A stretch of DNA of 64,000 bases from Tetragonia tetragonoides (GCA_038025085.1 CM076146.1:18388001-18452000), one strand, 5' to 3'; shown: positions 34,249 to 48,382, counted from the stretch's first letter. Numbers and translations: made by a program. Notes: a model not told the origin generated them from the sequence alone.

Positions 34249-34574
34249 AAAAGCGAAGATCAAAGTATTCTGAAGGCGACATGCAGGATGCTGATGTGCA
34301 CGTGGTGTGTGAGAGTGTACAGTATGCATGCATATTAAGGCAAACCTTGACTTAGACACGCTCGGTGGGTGGTAATAAGATCTCATCTCTGTGAACACAA
34401 GAAAAATAAAGGTAATGGTTAGCAGTGGAAAAACGCTCGCGGGAGGGAATTGACGCCTACAAGGAACCTATATTCAGAGAAAATGAAAAAGTTAGCGAGA
34501 GTAACACTTTGAGAGTGATGAGTATAGAATGCTTTATCCTCAGCAAACAGTGACTAAACACTATCCTAGCGATT
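34249..34574 (-). other. Tat 3' UTR segment next to LTR T3
   Basis: On minus, AATACTTTGATCTTCGCTTTT abuts the LTR. This is the conserved sequence found before LTR4 and LTR5, but the following PPT is deleted. No ORF is supportable. Confidence 0.55.
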
Positions 34575-35520
34575 AAATGTAATTATAAAGGGCACATTTA
34601 TCCCTATAAATGTGTTATTGTAAAGGGTACATTAATCCCTAAATGTTATTCTGAAGGACACATTTATCCCAATAAATGCTATTCTTAAGGGCACATTTAT
34701 CCCTAAATGCTATTGTGAAGGGCACATTTATCCCAATAAATGCTATTCTTAATGGAACATTTATCCCTAAATGTTATTTTGAAGGGAAGATTTATCCCTA
34801 TAAATGCTATTTTGAATGGCACGTTTATCCCTATAAACGCTATTTTGAAGGGCACATTTATCCCTTTAAATGTGTTATTGTAAAGGGTACATGTAATCCC
34901 TATAAATGTGTTATTGTAAATGGTACATTAATCCCTAAATGTTATTCTGAAGGGCACATTTATCCTTAAATGCTATTCTAAAGGGCACATTTATCCCTAT
35001 AAATGTGTTATTGTAAAGGGTACATTAATCACTAAATGTTATTCTGAAGGGCACATTTATCCTTATTAATTCTATTCTGAAGGGCGCATTTATCCCTAAA
35101 TACTATTCTGAAGGGCACATTTATCCCTATAAATTCTTTTCTGAAGGGCACATTTATCCCAAAATGCTATTCTGAAGTGCACATTTGTCCCTATAAATTT
35201 TATTCTGAATGGCACATTTATCCCTAAATGCTATTCTGAAAGGCACATTTATCCCTATAAATGCTATTCTGAAGAGCACATTTATCCCTAAATGCTATTC
35301 TGGAGGGCACATTTATCCCTATAAATGTTATTCTTAAGGGCACATTTATCCCTATAAATTAAATTCTGAAGGGCACACTTAGCCCTATATATAAATGCTT
35401 TTCTGAAGGACACATTAATCCCTAAATGCTATTCTAAAGGGCACATTTATCCCTAAATGTTATCCTGGATGGCACATTTATCCCTAAATGCTATTCTGAA
35501 GGGCACATTTATCCCTATAA
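34575..35520. repeat. Tandem array, about 31/33-bp unit (satellite in Tat 3' UTR)
   Basis: About 30 copies of a unit containing GGGCACATTTATCCCTATAA followed by ATGCTATTCTGAA, with a shorter variant lacking TATA. Variants are mixed along the array. It lies about 330 bp from LTR T3 on the 3' UTR side. The ORFs across it are by-products. Confidence 0.95.
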
Positions 35521-37310
35521 AAAAGTTTATATTTTAAAAGAACCGCTCGCTCCTGCACAAAATTAGCATAACGCTTAGCAATGATCAAATGAGTTTAGAA
35601 AAATACCTGTGTTTGCATATTTGGGCCTGCAAAATAAATGGGTTAGTTTTACCTGATACTAGACGGTACCGTGAAATGGGCCGACTGTTGAATTTTTAGT
35701 TTGTGAGCCAAGGGTCCGTTCCCGTGCGCCTGACTGTTGTTGGAAGGTTATTTCCATTGTTTGTTGTAGTCGGAAGGTCGCTTCCACTCTTGATTACTAT
35801 TGGTTGTTTGCTCCCGTTCTTGATTGTTGTTGGGAGGTTGCTTCCGAGCTTGATTGTGTGTTGAAGACTGAGTTCCGGGTTTGCTGGTTTCAATGGAGAG
35901 CGAGTAGACTCAAACCTGCAGTAGAGATAAGCACATAGGGGAAAGATGCAATAGACATGCCCGACTGACCATGACAAGATGTACAAGAATACGACATAGT
36001 ATTATGCACGGGGAAAAGGGGAATTGACATGTAAACACGCAAAGAGTTAAGACATTGAGAAATCATGTATACATGCATACCTTTGAATGCGACTCTAGTA
36101 CTATGCAATTATGATGTATGCCGACTCTATTGACTCACTGCTCCATGCAGCCTACATAGCCTAGTATGCACGACATTCCTATAGGCCCTGAAGAGGGTCT
36201 TCATATTGGAAAAGTTTTGTGATCAAGAATTTTGTTCATGTGGTGATCTAGACAGAGTAAAAGACAAGTGGACAAGAATGGGTGCAGTCAAGAGAGAATC
36301 AGCCCCCTGTTTGATATTGAGTCACGAGAGACTTAATGCAGGGGTACAAAATATTCTAGCTTAAGGATTGGGGACGAAAAGGACAACTTTGAACGTAGTG
36401 GACAAGGAACCGACTCATTCTGAAAAAGCCCTCAGTTGGGAGTCTGTGTGCAAGCCTATGAGAAAGGTGATGAGTATGACTCTAGATGACTGACCAAAGA
36501 GAATGGTTACATGCGAAACCATGTTCTAAATCCTCAGAAATTTAAGTTGCCTCAAGATATTGAATTCTGTTCATCTTTTTTTTTTTTTTTTTGTTGCCCT
36601 AACTTTTGCCTAGGCCGCCCTTTTGTGTTTTCAACCTACCGGGCTCATATGTTTTTTTAGCCTTAGATGAGAATGCTGGAATGGGAGAAATCCTTATGAT
36701 CATGTGACAAAGTGGTTATCATACGTGGCCGGACCTCTTCGAGGTTTCCTACGTATCCAGTGCGTGGAATCAGGCCAACGTAGTTCAGAACTACACATTT
36801 GAAAGGTCGTGCCTCCTGGAGGGTTTTCTGGTTGTAATGTCAGGCTGGAAAAAGGTGTCAAAGAAAGGATAAAGGCTCAAAGAAACCCAGTGTAAATCCC
36901 CTCCGCCAAAGTATGCTAGATGGAAAAGAAGTTTGTGATCTTGGCAAGGTGGCTTAGACACAACTGTTTTAGGTAATGCCACTGTTTGGTTGTGCTTGAG
37001 GTGTTTGCACTCTTTAGGATCTTTAATCGCACTCGATTTTTTTTTTTTCTCTTTTTTTGTTTTTTTTGCTCTTGAATTTCTTTTTTTGTATCTCTCTCGG
37101 CGACTCTTTTGTAAGTCGGTCCACCTTGCCTAGAAGGTTGCTTCTATTCTCAAGTCAAACTGAAAAGACAAACTAGATATCATAAGACTTGACTGGACTC
37201 GACCAGACTTTCACACTAGGAGACTTCGACTCTCTTCAACTTCTCGAGCACGGGCTGTTTGACAGGGATATGGAGGACAGCCCCCTATAGATACTCGCAT
37301 TGTTTACAAC
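35521..37310 (-). other. Noncoding 3' region of Tat mosaic
   Basis: No convincing coding region. It contains the 37-bp motif CCTACGTATCC...CGTAGTTC at 36748-36786, T runs at 36570-36590 and 37040-37085, and a degenerate segment with several repeats of 'ttgattgttgttggaaggtt' at 35725-35850. It probably joins Tat 3' UTR to a gag fragment after loss of pol. Confidence 0.5.
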
Positions 37311-38193
37311 TTAAGTGGAATTCTTATGAATGTCATCTTCAATTAGGATACCCACATCATAGAGCCGGTTGTAGGAGTCATTTGCTTGATACATGAGGTC
37401 TTCCTTGTAAAAAGGTTGCAGATTCTTGATGAATTGGCGGATTTGATCAGTTTGCGAAGGTTGCTCGACCAGTTCGGCTATCTTTAGCATCCAACGTTGA
37501 AGGAAAGCAGTGAATCCCTCATCTTCTTTTTGCTTGGTGATCTCTAACTCTCGAAGGGTCATAGTTAGAGCGACATTTTCCTTGTAGCGTGCAAGGAAGA
37601 CTGTAGTAAAATCTGACCGAGTGTGGTAGTTCTCAAAATTCAAGGTGTAGAACCAACGACAAGTCGGGGCATCAAGAGTCTGTGGAAACAAGTGAATGTA
37701 GATTTTTTTTGTCAACTCCTCTCAAACCCATGACAGTAGTGAAGGCCTTGAGGTGATCTTATGGATTATCAGTTCCGGTGAATGTCGAAACCTCGGGCAT
37801 GGAGAACTTGGCTGGAAGCCTGCCCTTGATTTTGGGATTGACTCTACCAACATTAGCATTGTAGTTGGCAAACAGGCCGCTGTATTTGAGCACACAGTCA
37901 ATCTTGGTCAGCATGGTGTTTGGTCCATCCTCCTCAGAGTCGGAGTCAGAGAGGGTTTTTGCTTCCTCCTCTTTCTTTCTCTAAGAATATTCGAACTAGA
38001 GTCGCAATCTTCCTAACTTGCCCATGATCTCATCAAGTTTTTTGTCAGTGGTTTTGGTCATTGTGAAATTGGGAGGGGTGATAGGTGAGGTGAAGAATGT
38101 ATGTAGTGATGGTGAGCTTTGTGGTGGTGATGGATTATGGGGTGTGATGGCCTTTTGGAATGTGGTGCTGTCTTGGATGTAACTTGTACACAA
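37311..38193 (-). pseudogene. Tat T2 gag with capsid-like domain, truncated
   Basis: The ORF 37715-37311 gives a clear retrotransposon gag domain: HLFPQTLDAPTCRWFYTLNF, DFTTVFLARYKENVALT, then FTAFLQRWMLKIAELVEQP and IRQFIKNLQPFYKEDLMYQ. Upstream pieces (38193-37996 and a frame between) encode a Pro-rich start, MTKTTDKKLDEIMGKLGRL, and the segment KFSMPEVSTFTGTDNP. Frameshifts and stops at about 37995 and 37760 break it. The protein ends at 37311 and no pol follows. It forms the particle in intact elements. Confidence 0.8.
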
Positions 38194-39657
38194 ACCAATC
38201 TACCAGACTATCGAGCCCAACCTTTGTAACCGTAATTCTTCCTCGAGGCCCCAATCCTGAACACAAGTCTCAACTTAGAAGGACGCCAAAGAAAGGACTT
38301 GAAAACAAAGACTCATGATTTTTAGAAGACCTTCGATAGAACCTAAGGTGAATGAACCTAAGGACGTCTATATGAACTCAAATGTATGATGATGATAATG
38401 TGACGACAGAGTTACAACGACATATGCAAGATGCATGACGGACTGACCTTAACATGTATGACAATGAATGGACGCAAAATGACCCTAGAAAGACTTAATG
38501 AATTACTTGTCTAGACTTCTAGTGCATGAGACATAGTGAACAAATGGAGACATTGACGAATGCAAGATTTGGACTTTTGTACAAATGCAGATGCAAAATG
38601 ACGACAATGCAAGCATGACGACTAATTATGAATCCTAGCATGGAGCGTCTAATATGTACAATGCAATGCAAAGAAATGAAAAAGAAGAAAATGAAAACCT
38701 AAGCCTAAATGCCCGATTATTTCCCCTCATATCAAGGAAAAAATAAAGTCGATGAATGATAATGAGAAAATAAAATAAAAACTCGACATTTATTTCTAGA
38801 CTCAAAGGAAAATGGAAAATGGAATAAATAAAATAAAAAAAAAAAAAAGAAATTCGGCATTTATTTATTTTCCTTTTTTCGATTTTTGGCGCCCTTTTTC
38901 TTGCACGCTGTTTTTTTTTTTATTTTGCTTTTTAATTTATTTTTTTGCCGAATTGAATTACATGGAGAAGAGAAAAAAAAGAAAAATAAAAAATGGGAGA
39001 AGGGAGAAGGGAAATTGGAGAGACCGACTCTTTTTTTTCTAAAAGTTTCTAGAAAATTGTTCATGACTTCGACGCTATATGAAAATATTATCATCGCGGA
39101 AACGAGTGCTCATTGAATAGAACTCTCGCACTATTTTTGGGCATTGGGAACTACCCAAAAATAAAAGAAAAAGACTCCTAGGACGTAAGCACATGTTGGC
39201 ACATAGTCACGACATTTATGCATTCTGGCAAGCATTACAATGACGCAGTTACAACCAAACATGTGATCAGACGCGCATTACAACGAAACATGCACAACAA
39301 GCAAGCGAATGCACGAATGTGGGCTAGACGCTTTTGGCTCCTGTGAGGTCACTACAACAAATTACAATTTCCGTCCTCCAGATGGTCGACACATCAATTG
39401 TAATTCTTTTCACCAACAAGAGTCAATAAGTTGTGGGTGAGGAAGCGCCGGTTTGCACGATAGGACAATTGTATTTTCCTTTAGATATACAGATTGTCTA
39501 CGAGTTACGGCCTATACTTCCTCGAGGGTTAATAAGGGTCAAAAGGTGTGTCAAGGCACATGCAAATGATGCAATATATGGAAAAGTTATTAAATAATTC
39601 AGCAAACTTGACTTTCGAATCTCACCCTCTTAAATAAATCCCCAATGAAGTCGCCAC
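38194..39657 (-). other. T2 5' untranslated leader with PBS
   Basis: On minus, GTGGCGACTTCATTGGGGA directly follows the LTR. The leader parallels that of T1 (for example AAATAAAGTCGATGAA and CACATAGTCACG). A- and T-rich runs lie at 38830-38960. No ORF. Confidence 0.7.
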
Positions 39658-40926
39658 TGTAAGGACCCAGGAAATTTTGGCCTCGCTTCGGCGAAGTGTG
39701 TCTTTATAGAAAATTTGTAAGCTGGGGGCTTTAGATAAGTTCAAGGAACCGTCGAGTTAGAAAAGCATTTGAAAAAAATTAAATTAAATAAAAACCATGA
39801 AAGAGGTTACAAATCTGCTACCGGCTTTTTACCAAAGGAACAACCCAGTAGGGCGAAAAGTGAACTAATCATGTTTTTAGAAAGACTCCCGCTCATATAG
39901 AACATATGAGTACCCAAGAATAAAGGGTTCAGGGGCGAAGGTACGAGGTGGGAAGGTGTTAGGCACCCAACTCGCCCGTTTTATGACGGCCTCTACTAAC
40001 TCAAGTTTGCATAATAATTTTAAAGACATGATTCCCACACAAAACCGGATTAACAACCTAGATTAGACTATTAATTAGTTCATCACAACCATCACAACAT
40101 TTATTATTGACCCTTATTTAAACTTGCATTTGATTGGCAAGTTGAGCATTACAACAGTTAGACATGCTTATTTAAAGAATTGAAAGACAGTATTTAGTAA
40201 CCAATAAAAGGCATGATTAGCATGATATCTACAATTTGACTACTAGATCATAAACAGTTAAGCAATTAATTTAATTTGAGCCCTCAAGAGTTTAGTACCT
40301 GAACTGTAGGCTATTTAGCAATTGAATAGTAAAAATAGATCTCAAGTAAGGAATATAAAATGATTTGGAAGAAAGAGGGGGAAGCTTAGAGTCAATACTA
40401 GTAAGAATAGAGGGTGTCAACTGCAGACTGTGTTTTGAACTAAGGGAGGAGGGCAGTATTTATAGGGGAAGGAGTAGGGTTGGACGGGTGAAGAGAGGGA
40501 CGAAACTGAAGAATTCAGGTGAAAAAGGTGGGCGCCAACTGGTTCAGCAAGAGCCGCTGGCGGCCTGGCTGGATCGCTAGAGCAGGTGGCGGCTGTGAAG
40601 CTGCCAGCTGGATGTCGTCATGTGACGACATCCAGTTAGTTTTGGATTTTTCGGCTGAACTTTTAATGTTCCGAAAATGTGAAAAGACGATTTTACCCTC
40701 GGTTTGAAACTTTGCAACCGGGGGTCGAAAAAAGACACGAGAGGTGCCGTTGGAAAGCTCTTTAACGAGGCTTTTTAATGTGATCGAAATAAAGGAGTTA
40801 TCGAGGAAAAACCTGAGACCTTATTTTACCTATCAAAGCAAAAATAGCATTCAAGTTTATAAATTACTTCTTTCATCATCGGGCTTTTGCGAGGAAATCT
40901 AACAATGCTTCTTAGGCGTCTATACA
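39658..40926 (-). mobile_element. 5' LTR of Tat T2 (same family as T1)
   Basis: On minus it runs from TGTATAGACGCC (40926) to GGGTCCTTACA (39658). It has TATA CCTATAAATACTGCC near 40460, a GC block at 40545-40605 and the hairpin at 40608-40635. It inserted into, and truncates, PMD gene copy C; the sequence TGCAT follows at 40927. Confidence 0.85.
40608..40635. promoter_or_regulatory. U3 inverted repeat, copy in LTR of T2
   Basis: Arms CTGGATGTCGTCA and TGACGACATCCAG with a 2-bp loop, identical to the arms in T1's LTR. It could form a cruciform or bind a dimeric bZIP-type factor. Confidence 0.75.
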
Positions 40927-43355
40927 TGCATGCCCCTATATATCTTTCGTGTCTCAGCAGCATCCAACTGTACAAACAAAAGAAGAGTCAGTATAAACAC
41001 AAGGGAACGGTTGCAAATCACAATGGATTTTAACTTACCCCCCTACAACCAGTTTGTAGAGGCAACCCCTCGACCTCCTCATCAGGACCGCGAAACTCAG
41101 GAATCGAAAGAACCTGAGGAGACCCGTCCGCCCCCGTATAGCCCATTGACATGGAAGGAGGAGTGGGGCGCGGAGAAGAAGCAATCGCATGGGACGACGA
41201 AGAACTCGCAGCACTCTACAAAACTTAAAAGTATTAGACACATTTCTAAATTTCCAAACTAAATTAATAAACAAAATAAACTACTCACCGGATCAGTGGT
41301 GAAGTTAGGGCACAACCAAGCCTCAGCATATTTGGTATACGCCACCATAAGATCCACCCTCGGGTCAGCCGGGAGCAAGTACTAAAGGGCATTCGCCCCA
41401 ATTGTGGCCATACTTACCTGCTCCAAGGCAAGGTGACGAACATAAAGCAAAGAATCCGGAGGATCCAAGGGAATCCTTGGAGCCGGAAATTCGGAGAAAG
41501 TCTGCCTAACCATGAGTCTCTCCCAAGAACCACTCAAAACCAAAAGGACCCTCAATGAGGACCCTAATCTGGTCATACTCTCGAGCACCAAGGAATCAGT
41601 CCGAGAGGCCTGAGAGGTAATCCGTCCAGTAGAACCAGATAACCTGCAAAGTAGGAATGAGCACACCAAAGGACAAAAGGACAAAAATATGCCAAAGGTA
41701 ATCACTTTCATCCTGAGTGGTCAAGGGATATATCGCCTCCCTAAGAGCGTGCAGTGTGGTGAAAGGGCAAGATCCCCATCCCCTCCAGGTCTGCATCACT
41801 GGAAAGGACAAATCCCCTGTCTCGAGAAGCGGGGAAAGGTCTGGGAAATGCTCATAGAACCAAATCTAAGACATGCAAAGCACACGGATTAGGCACAAGA
41901 TATGAGTAAAAGTCGAAACGAAGAATATAAGAAGGTTAATGGGAAATTACCTCCATGACCTTCCAATAAGCGACCAAGGAGATACGAGGAGTGCCCTCCT
42001 CCCCACTAAGGCGACTGGACTGCCTCAAACACCGCAGAAGAAAAGAGTATGCGGGAAGACTCCAGTTGTACTCCGCAACTCTATCCAAATCCCTCTAGCA
42101 CGGGAAGTAGTGAACATGGTACCTACTAGCCTTAACCGAAAACACGGAACAAGCTAGAACATAAGCCAATAAAAGACGAGTGTGTTGCTCCACCGAGAGT
42201 TTCTTCAGCTTCCTCGGGTTGATCAAGATTTGGACCATCACATCAGTCCGCCCACACTTCATACTATCCCAATTGGCCCCAGAGAGGCCAAACATCTACA
42301 CCATAGCATCCCTACTCACCTCTTCATAAGTGAGAGGGATACCGGTGCAAGGGAGCCCGGAAATGAGACCGAACTCAAAAGGGGTGATCATGATTTCACC
42401 CATGGGAAAATGAAACGTACCGATAGTATCCCAGTACCGCTCCGCAAGAGCCCTAACAAATAAACGGTAGGAGCGCTCATCTGAAGTGATAGAAGCTAAA
42501 AGGTGACCGAAGCCACAACGCGCCAAGATGGTGTTGACCTCGGGAGTCACATACCTACGGGTCTTCTCAATCCCAGAAAAACTACCGTAGCCCCAAATAG
42601 TAGCGTCCCCATCCTATACAACACGATAATTGCAAGACAATTAGCTAGGTGATCCTAGTAACAACTACCAATCTCCTATTTAGTCCTCAATTTTTACAAC
42701 AAGTAAAATTTAATGCATTCTAACTAAACCAATGTAACAAGAGTAAGTTTTAACAAAAGTAAATTTCTCACAAGTTTATTTTCCATAAATTTACTCAAAA
42801 TCATCTACCACCACCAATAATAAAATAAAATTTCACTCAAATTTATTGTCACCAAGAAACGACAATTGCAACGGGAATAAATTTCACACAAATTTATTTT
42901 CCATCATTCAAAGATAAATTTCACATAAATTCATTCTTCACATGCAAAATAATTCTACGAGAATTTGCACACTAGAAAGAAAAATAATTTCACGCAAATT
43001 GGTTTTCCCACGTAACTACACTACAGTTCTCAACCTAAAAATTCTATGTTTGCCTACACATGATTTTCTAGTGTAAAAGAGCAAAGTCAAAATAAAAAAA
43101 ATAAAAAAAACATACCCGACATTTGGTACCCACGGTAACCAAATGCTCATTCTTCTTGAAAAGGACATCGTGAGGCTCCCAACATTCCGTAGGATGAAAA
43201 TCACCACGGGTAAACTCATCTTGAGCTAACTGGTGCTCACCCACCCGGTGATGGGGTATGACTGTAACGAAGACCCGAGTAAAAACTTTCGGGGTCTCCC
43301 TCACAACGATCTCTTGACCCTTGCTCTTCCTACCTCCTCTAAGCTTTGGAGCCAT
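40927..43355 (-). pseudogene. PMD gene copy C, truncated at its 3' end
   Basis: On minus, ATG at 43355 begins MAPKLRGGRKSKGQEIVVRE, without the early stop seen in B and D. The PMD core lies at 42550-42296: SYRLFVRALAERYWDTIGTF, HFPMGEIMITPFEFGLISGL, PCTGIPLTYEEV. Later blocks contain VLIEGPFGFEWFLGE (about 41545) and an exon ending IPEFRGPDEEVEGLPLQTG before a GTAAGT donor at 41046. One more exon start (LDAAETRKIYRGMH) is cut by the T2 LTR at 40926. Stops and frameshifts are present. The introns fall at the same places as in copy B. Confidence 0.75.
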
Positions 43356-43444
43356 AGATGGAGAACATGGAAAATGAAACTTCTTTGAAATTTGAGCGAA
43401 AATTCACAAAACTCACAAATTCACACAATTTTGAGTTTTGACAC

Positions 43445-43724
43445 TCAAGAACTACGGGATCCTCGCGCCCCTCAAACACAGGCGGATTATGCCCTTTAAT
43501 CTTCTTAGATACTGCGGCGAAGTCGTCACCCCAAGTAGCCCTCGTATCCTCCCTCTGCATCATCTGCGCGATGAATGCATTAGACTGCGCTAAGGCTTGC
43601 TGCGACTGAGAAGTTGCGCTAACAAGGTTTGCGCCATTTCCTCCCCATTCCCGACGTTATTGTCGTTATCTCCCATTGAGCTATTAGACTCCTCGACTTT
43701 TTGTCTATTTCTTCTAGGCGGCAT
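43445..43724 (-). pseudogene. Chromoviral gag N-terminus fused to PMD C leader
   Basis: On minus, ATG at 43724 gives MPPRRNRQKVEESNSSMGDN; after a frameshift near 43625 it reads SQQALAQSNAFIAQMMQRED and then IKGHNPPVFEGREDPVVLE. The last segment is the conserved start of the chromovirus gag domain. At about 43445 it stops and the sequence becomes the PMD C leader. Position and strand fit the element whose 5' LTR is LTR-B. Confidence 0.7.
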
Positions 43725-44203
43725 CTAGCAACCTAAAGGATCAACAAAAGCAAAAGAAAAGGGTATTAGCTAACCAAATCACACTCATGTGCGATAATCA
43801 CAATTAACATATACACTTGACCCATATATATGTTTAATAGCCAACTAGGGCTTTAGGCTCTTATTGCGTTCAAACATGGCCTTGTCACACTCTTGCGTAC
43901 TAGCAAGTTTAAGGTTTCAGTAGACTTTGTTCTTTCTCAAAAATAAACAAATCACAAGCATAATGAAATATTCATGCCTCTTTCATAGACGCTTTCACAA
44001 TACTCATGCTCACATTTCTTGCAAAAATTTCATCTCATAAATCAAATAATCAAGTATTTGTTCAAAAATGAGGACTTGCCAAACCAAGCCTCAATAGCAT
44101 GAATAAAGCAAAAAATTTAGCATTCTAAATCATAACGTCAAAAACAAATGGGTCGAAGGCCCAAATTAAGTCTCAAATAGTTTACTCCAAATAAAACTAA
44201 GAA
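43725..44203 (-). other. Spacer between the 5' ORF and gag of LTR-B element
   Basis: AT-rich, with no coding region I can support. Confidence 0.4.
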
Positions 44204-44935
44204 TCACGCTCTCCTCGCGCGGTTCCTCAAAGGATAGTGACACACATGTGTCACCTGGACCTCGTCCATCTCCTCCTCCTCCTCCATAGGTTCCTCCTCT
44301 TCTGGATCCTCCTCCTCTTCGGTAGGGGTCCTTGGCTCGTTGGGCTTGTCATTCAAGCCTATGGGCCAGTCTCTCACAGTGCTAGGCCTAGATGGCCTCG
44401 CAGGAACCTCCGGAACAGCAGGCAAAGGCTCCTCCTCAACTTCAACAGCAGGTGCCTCAGCCTCCTCGGCGAAGTAGTCCTTCTCGAACGCTAGTGCTCG
44501 ATCTAAGTCGGCGTCTGCCTCCTCTTGGGTCATTTGGTCGTCCACCTGAAGCAATGGGTCGTACCCTCCAGCGTTCTCTACGTATACCTCGTAAGGGTCT
44601 CTAAGCACATATGGGTGCTCCTTGTCCCATACGTAGGCCCTTATCATCAAGGACTCCAAAGTCTCCAGATAAGGGTAGTTCCTATCGTTCCTCATCTCCC
44701 AGTCCACTAGCCACTCTTTGTGAAACTGGAACCACTTGTTTGTCGTGTAGGCAAAGCTTTTGATGAAGTAGAAGGCCTTCATCTTGTCCGAGCGTATCGA
44801 GGATTGAACATCATAGTACTCGTTGTATCGCACGAACACTTCATGCACAAGGTCAAAATATTCCTCTAGGCGGCCTCCCTCATATCGGAGCTGCCTCGGA
44901 TCCATAGGGATCACAGGTCGTTCAAGGTTCACCAT
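44204..44935 (-). CDS. Unrecognised 243-aa acidic protein upstream of gag in LTR-B element
   Basis: The ORF starts MVNLERPVIPMDPRQLRYEG, directly after a possible splice acceptor (CTTGCAG). It is intact to its stop at 44204. The first half is globular and aromatic-rich (EYFDLVHEVFVRYNEYYDVQ, WFQFHKEWLVDWEMRNDRNY). The second half is acidic and Pro-rich, with EEEEDPEEEEPMEEEEEMDE, then a basic end (RNRARRA). I do not recognise the family. It lies about 215 bp inside the 5' LTR and about 480 bp upstream of the gag fragment, both on minus. It is one of the few long open frames in the window without a stop. It might be an extra retrotransposon ORF or a captured host fragment. Confidence 0.6.
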   Translation of the reverse strand: MVNLERPVIPMDPRQLRYEGGRLEEYFDLVHEVFVRYNEYYDVQSSIRSDKMKAFYFIKSFAYTTNKWFQFHKEWLVDWEMRNDRNYPYLETLESLMIRAYVWDKEHPYVLRDPYEVYVENAGGYDPLLQVDDQMTQEEADADLDRALAFEKDYFAEEAEAPAVEVEEEPLPAVPEVPARPSRPSTVRDWPIGLNDKPNEPRTPTEEEEDPEEEEPMEEEEEMDEVQVTHVCHYPLRNRARRA

Positions 44936-45134
44936 CTGCAAGCGAGAACAACACGTTAGTACTTCAATCGAGTACTTCAGATAATACCAAAACAAGTAAA
45001 AGAAGCAATTTAACTAATTTCGGCTTACAAATCTTTTATTCACATAACTTAAGTCTATTTAAGTTTTCATCGTAAGAATATGTCTTAATGACATACTTTA
45101 TCATTCAAAACGTATATTAGGGATGGTAACATAC

Positions 45135-45146
45135 GCTATGATACCA
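45135..45146 (-). promoter_or_regulatory. Primer-binding site of the LTR-B element
   Basis: On minus, TGGTATCATAGC lies 3 bp after the LTR end. It differs by one base from TGGTATCAGAGC, complementary to the 3' end of initiator tRNA-Met and common in chromoviruses. It fixes the element's orientation as minus. Confidence 0.8.
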
Positions 45147-45149
45147 ACT

Positions 45150-47328
<2,179 letters not shown>

Positions 47329-47370
47329 ATATCATTTATTATTTATCTTATTTCTAACAAAATATACCCT

Positions 47371-48176
47371 TATTGTGTGACCTACAACACTGGGTTATTT
47401 CTTCGATTAAAAATCAAGCAAAACATTAATCTTTATATGAAATATATTTTTATTATGTGACATATAGCACAAGGTCTCCGTTCGATTGATAATCGAAGGA
47501 TTTTTATTGTGTGACCTACGGCACAAGGTCTCCGTTCGACTGATAATCGAAGGATTTTTATTGTGTGACCTACAGCACAAGGTCTCCGTTCTACTGATAA
47601 TTGAAGGATTTTCTTGTGCGACCTACAACACAGGGTTTCCGTTCGACTGATAATTGGAGGACTTTTATTGTGTGACCTGCAGCATAGGGTCTCCGTTCGA
47701 CTGATAATTGAAGGATTTTTATTGTGTGACCTACATCACAGGGTCGCCCTTCGACCGAAAGTCGAAGGATTATATCATTTATTATTTATCTTATTTTATT
47801 GTGTGACCTACAGCATGTTGTCTCCGTTGGCCTGATAATCGAAGGATTTTCATTGTGTGACCTATAACAGAGGGTCTTCGTTCAACTGATAATCGGAGGA
47901 TTTTTATTGTGTGACCTTCAAAGGGTCCCCCTTCGACCGAAAGTCGAAGGATTATATCATTTATTATTTATCTTTTTCTAACGAAATATATTTTTATTGT
48001 GTGACCTACAGCACAGGGTCTCCGTTGGCCTGATAATCGAAGGATTTTCATTGTGTGACCTACAGCACAGGGTCTCCATTCGACTGATAATCGAAGGATT
48101 TTTATTGTGTCAGCACAGGGTCTCTGTTCGACTGATAATCAAAAGCTTTTTATTGTGTGACCTACAGCACAAGGTC
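47371..48176 (+). repeat. Tandem array, about 54-bp unit (Tat 3' UTR satellite)
   Basis: About 13 copies of a unit with TTGTGTGACCTACAGCACA followed by GGTCTCCGTTCGACTGATAA and TCGAAGGA. Several copies contain the inverted repeat CTTCGACCGAAAGTCGAAG. The array ends about 200 bp before LTR5. Confidence 0.93.
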
Positions 48177-48382
48177 AAACTCTCAGTCAAAGAATCGGGG
48201 GAATTATTATTTATCCTTAACTGTTTATATATTTATCCCTAACTGTTTGCCACCTCATTCAGGCTATTTATCTTTAATTGTTTGTCACCTCACTCAGTTT
48301 GCTTATTTGTTGAATCATGCAGGTATTAGCGCAGGAATACTTTGACTTCGCTCTTTTTGAGCTCGGCCAAAGTAGGGGATCC
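48177..48382 (+). other. Tat 3' UTR end with PPT
   Basis: It contains AATACTTTGACTTCGCTCTT and ends CCAAAGTAGGGGATCC, the purine tract directly before the 3' LTR at 48383. The same arrangement precedes LTR4. Confidence 0.7.

Noticed and set aside
34676..34969. 97-residue repetitive ORF
   Set aside because: Lies wholly within the 31/33-bp satellite; open only because the local units share a frame.
40930..41262. Plus-strand 110-residue ORF starting MPLYIFRVSAASNC
   Set aside because: The minus strand here carries a PMD exon with a matching donor site; the plus ORF is its shadow.
47614..48242. Cys-rich repetitive ORFs
   Set aside because: Products of the 54-bp satellite; no start context or family.
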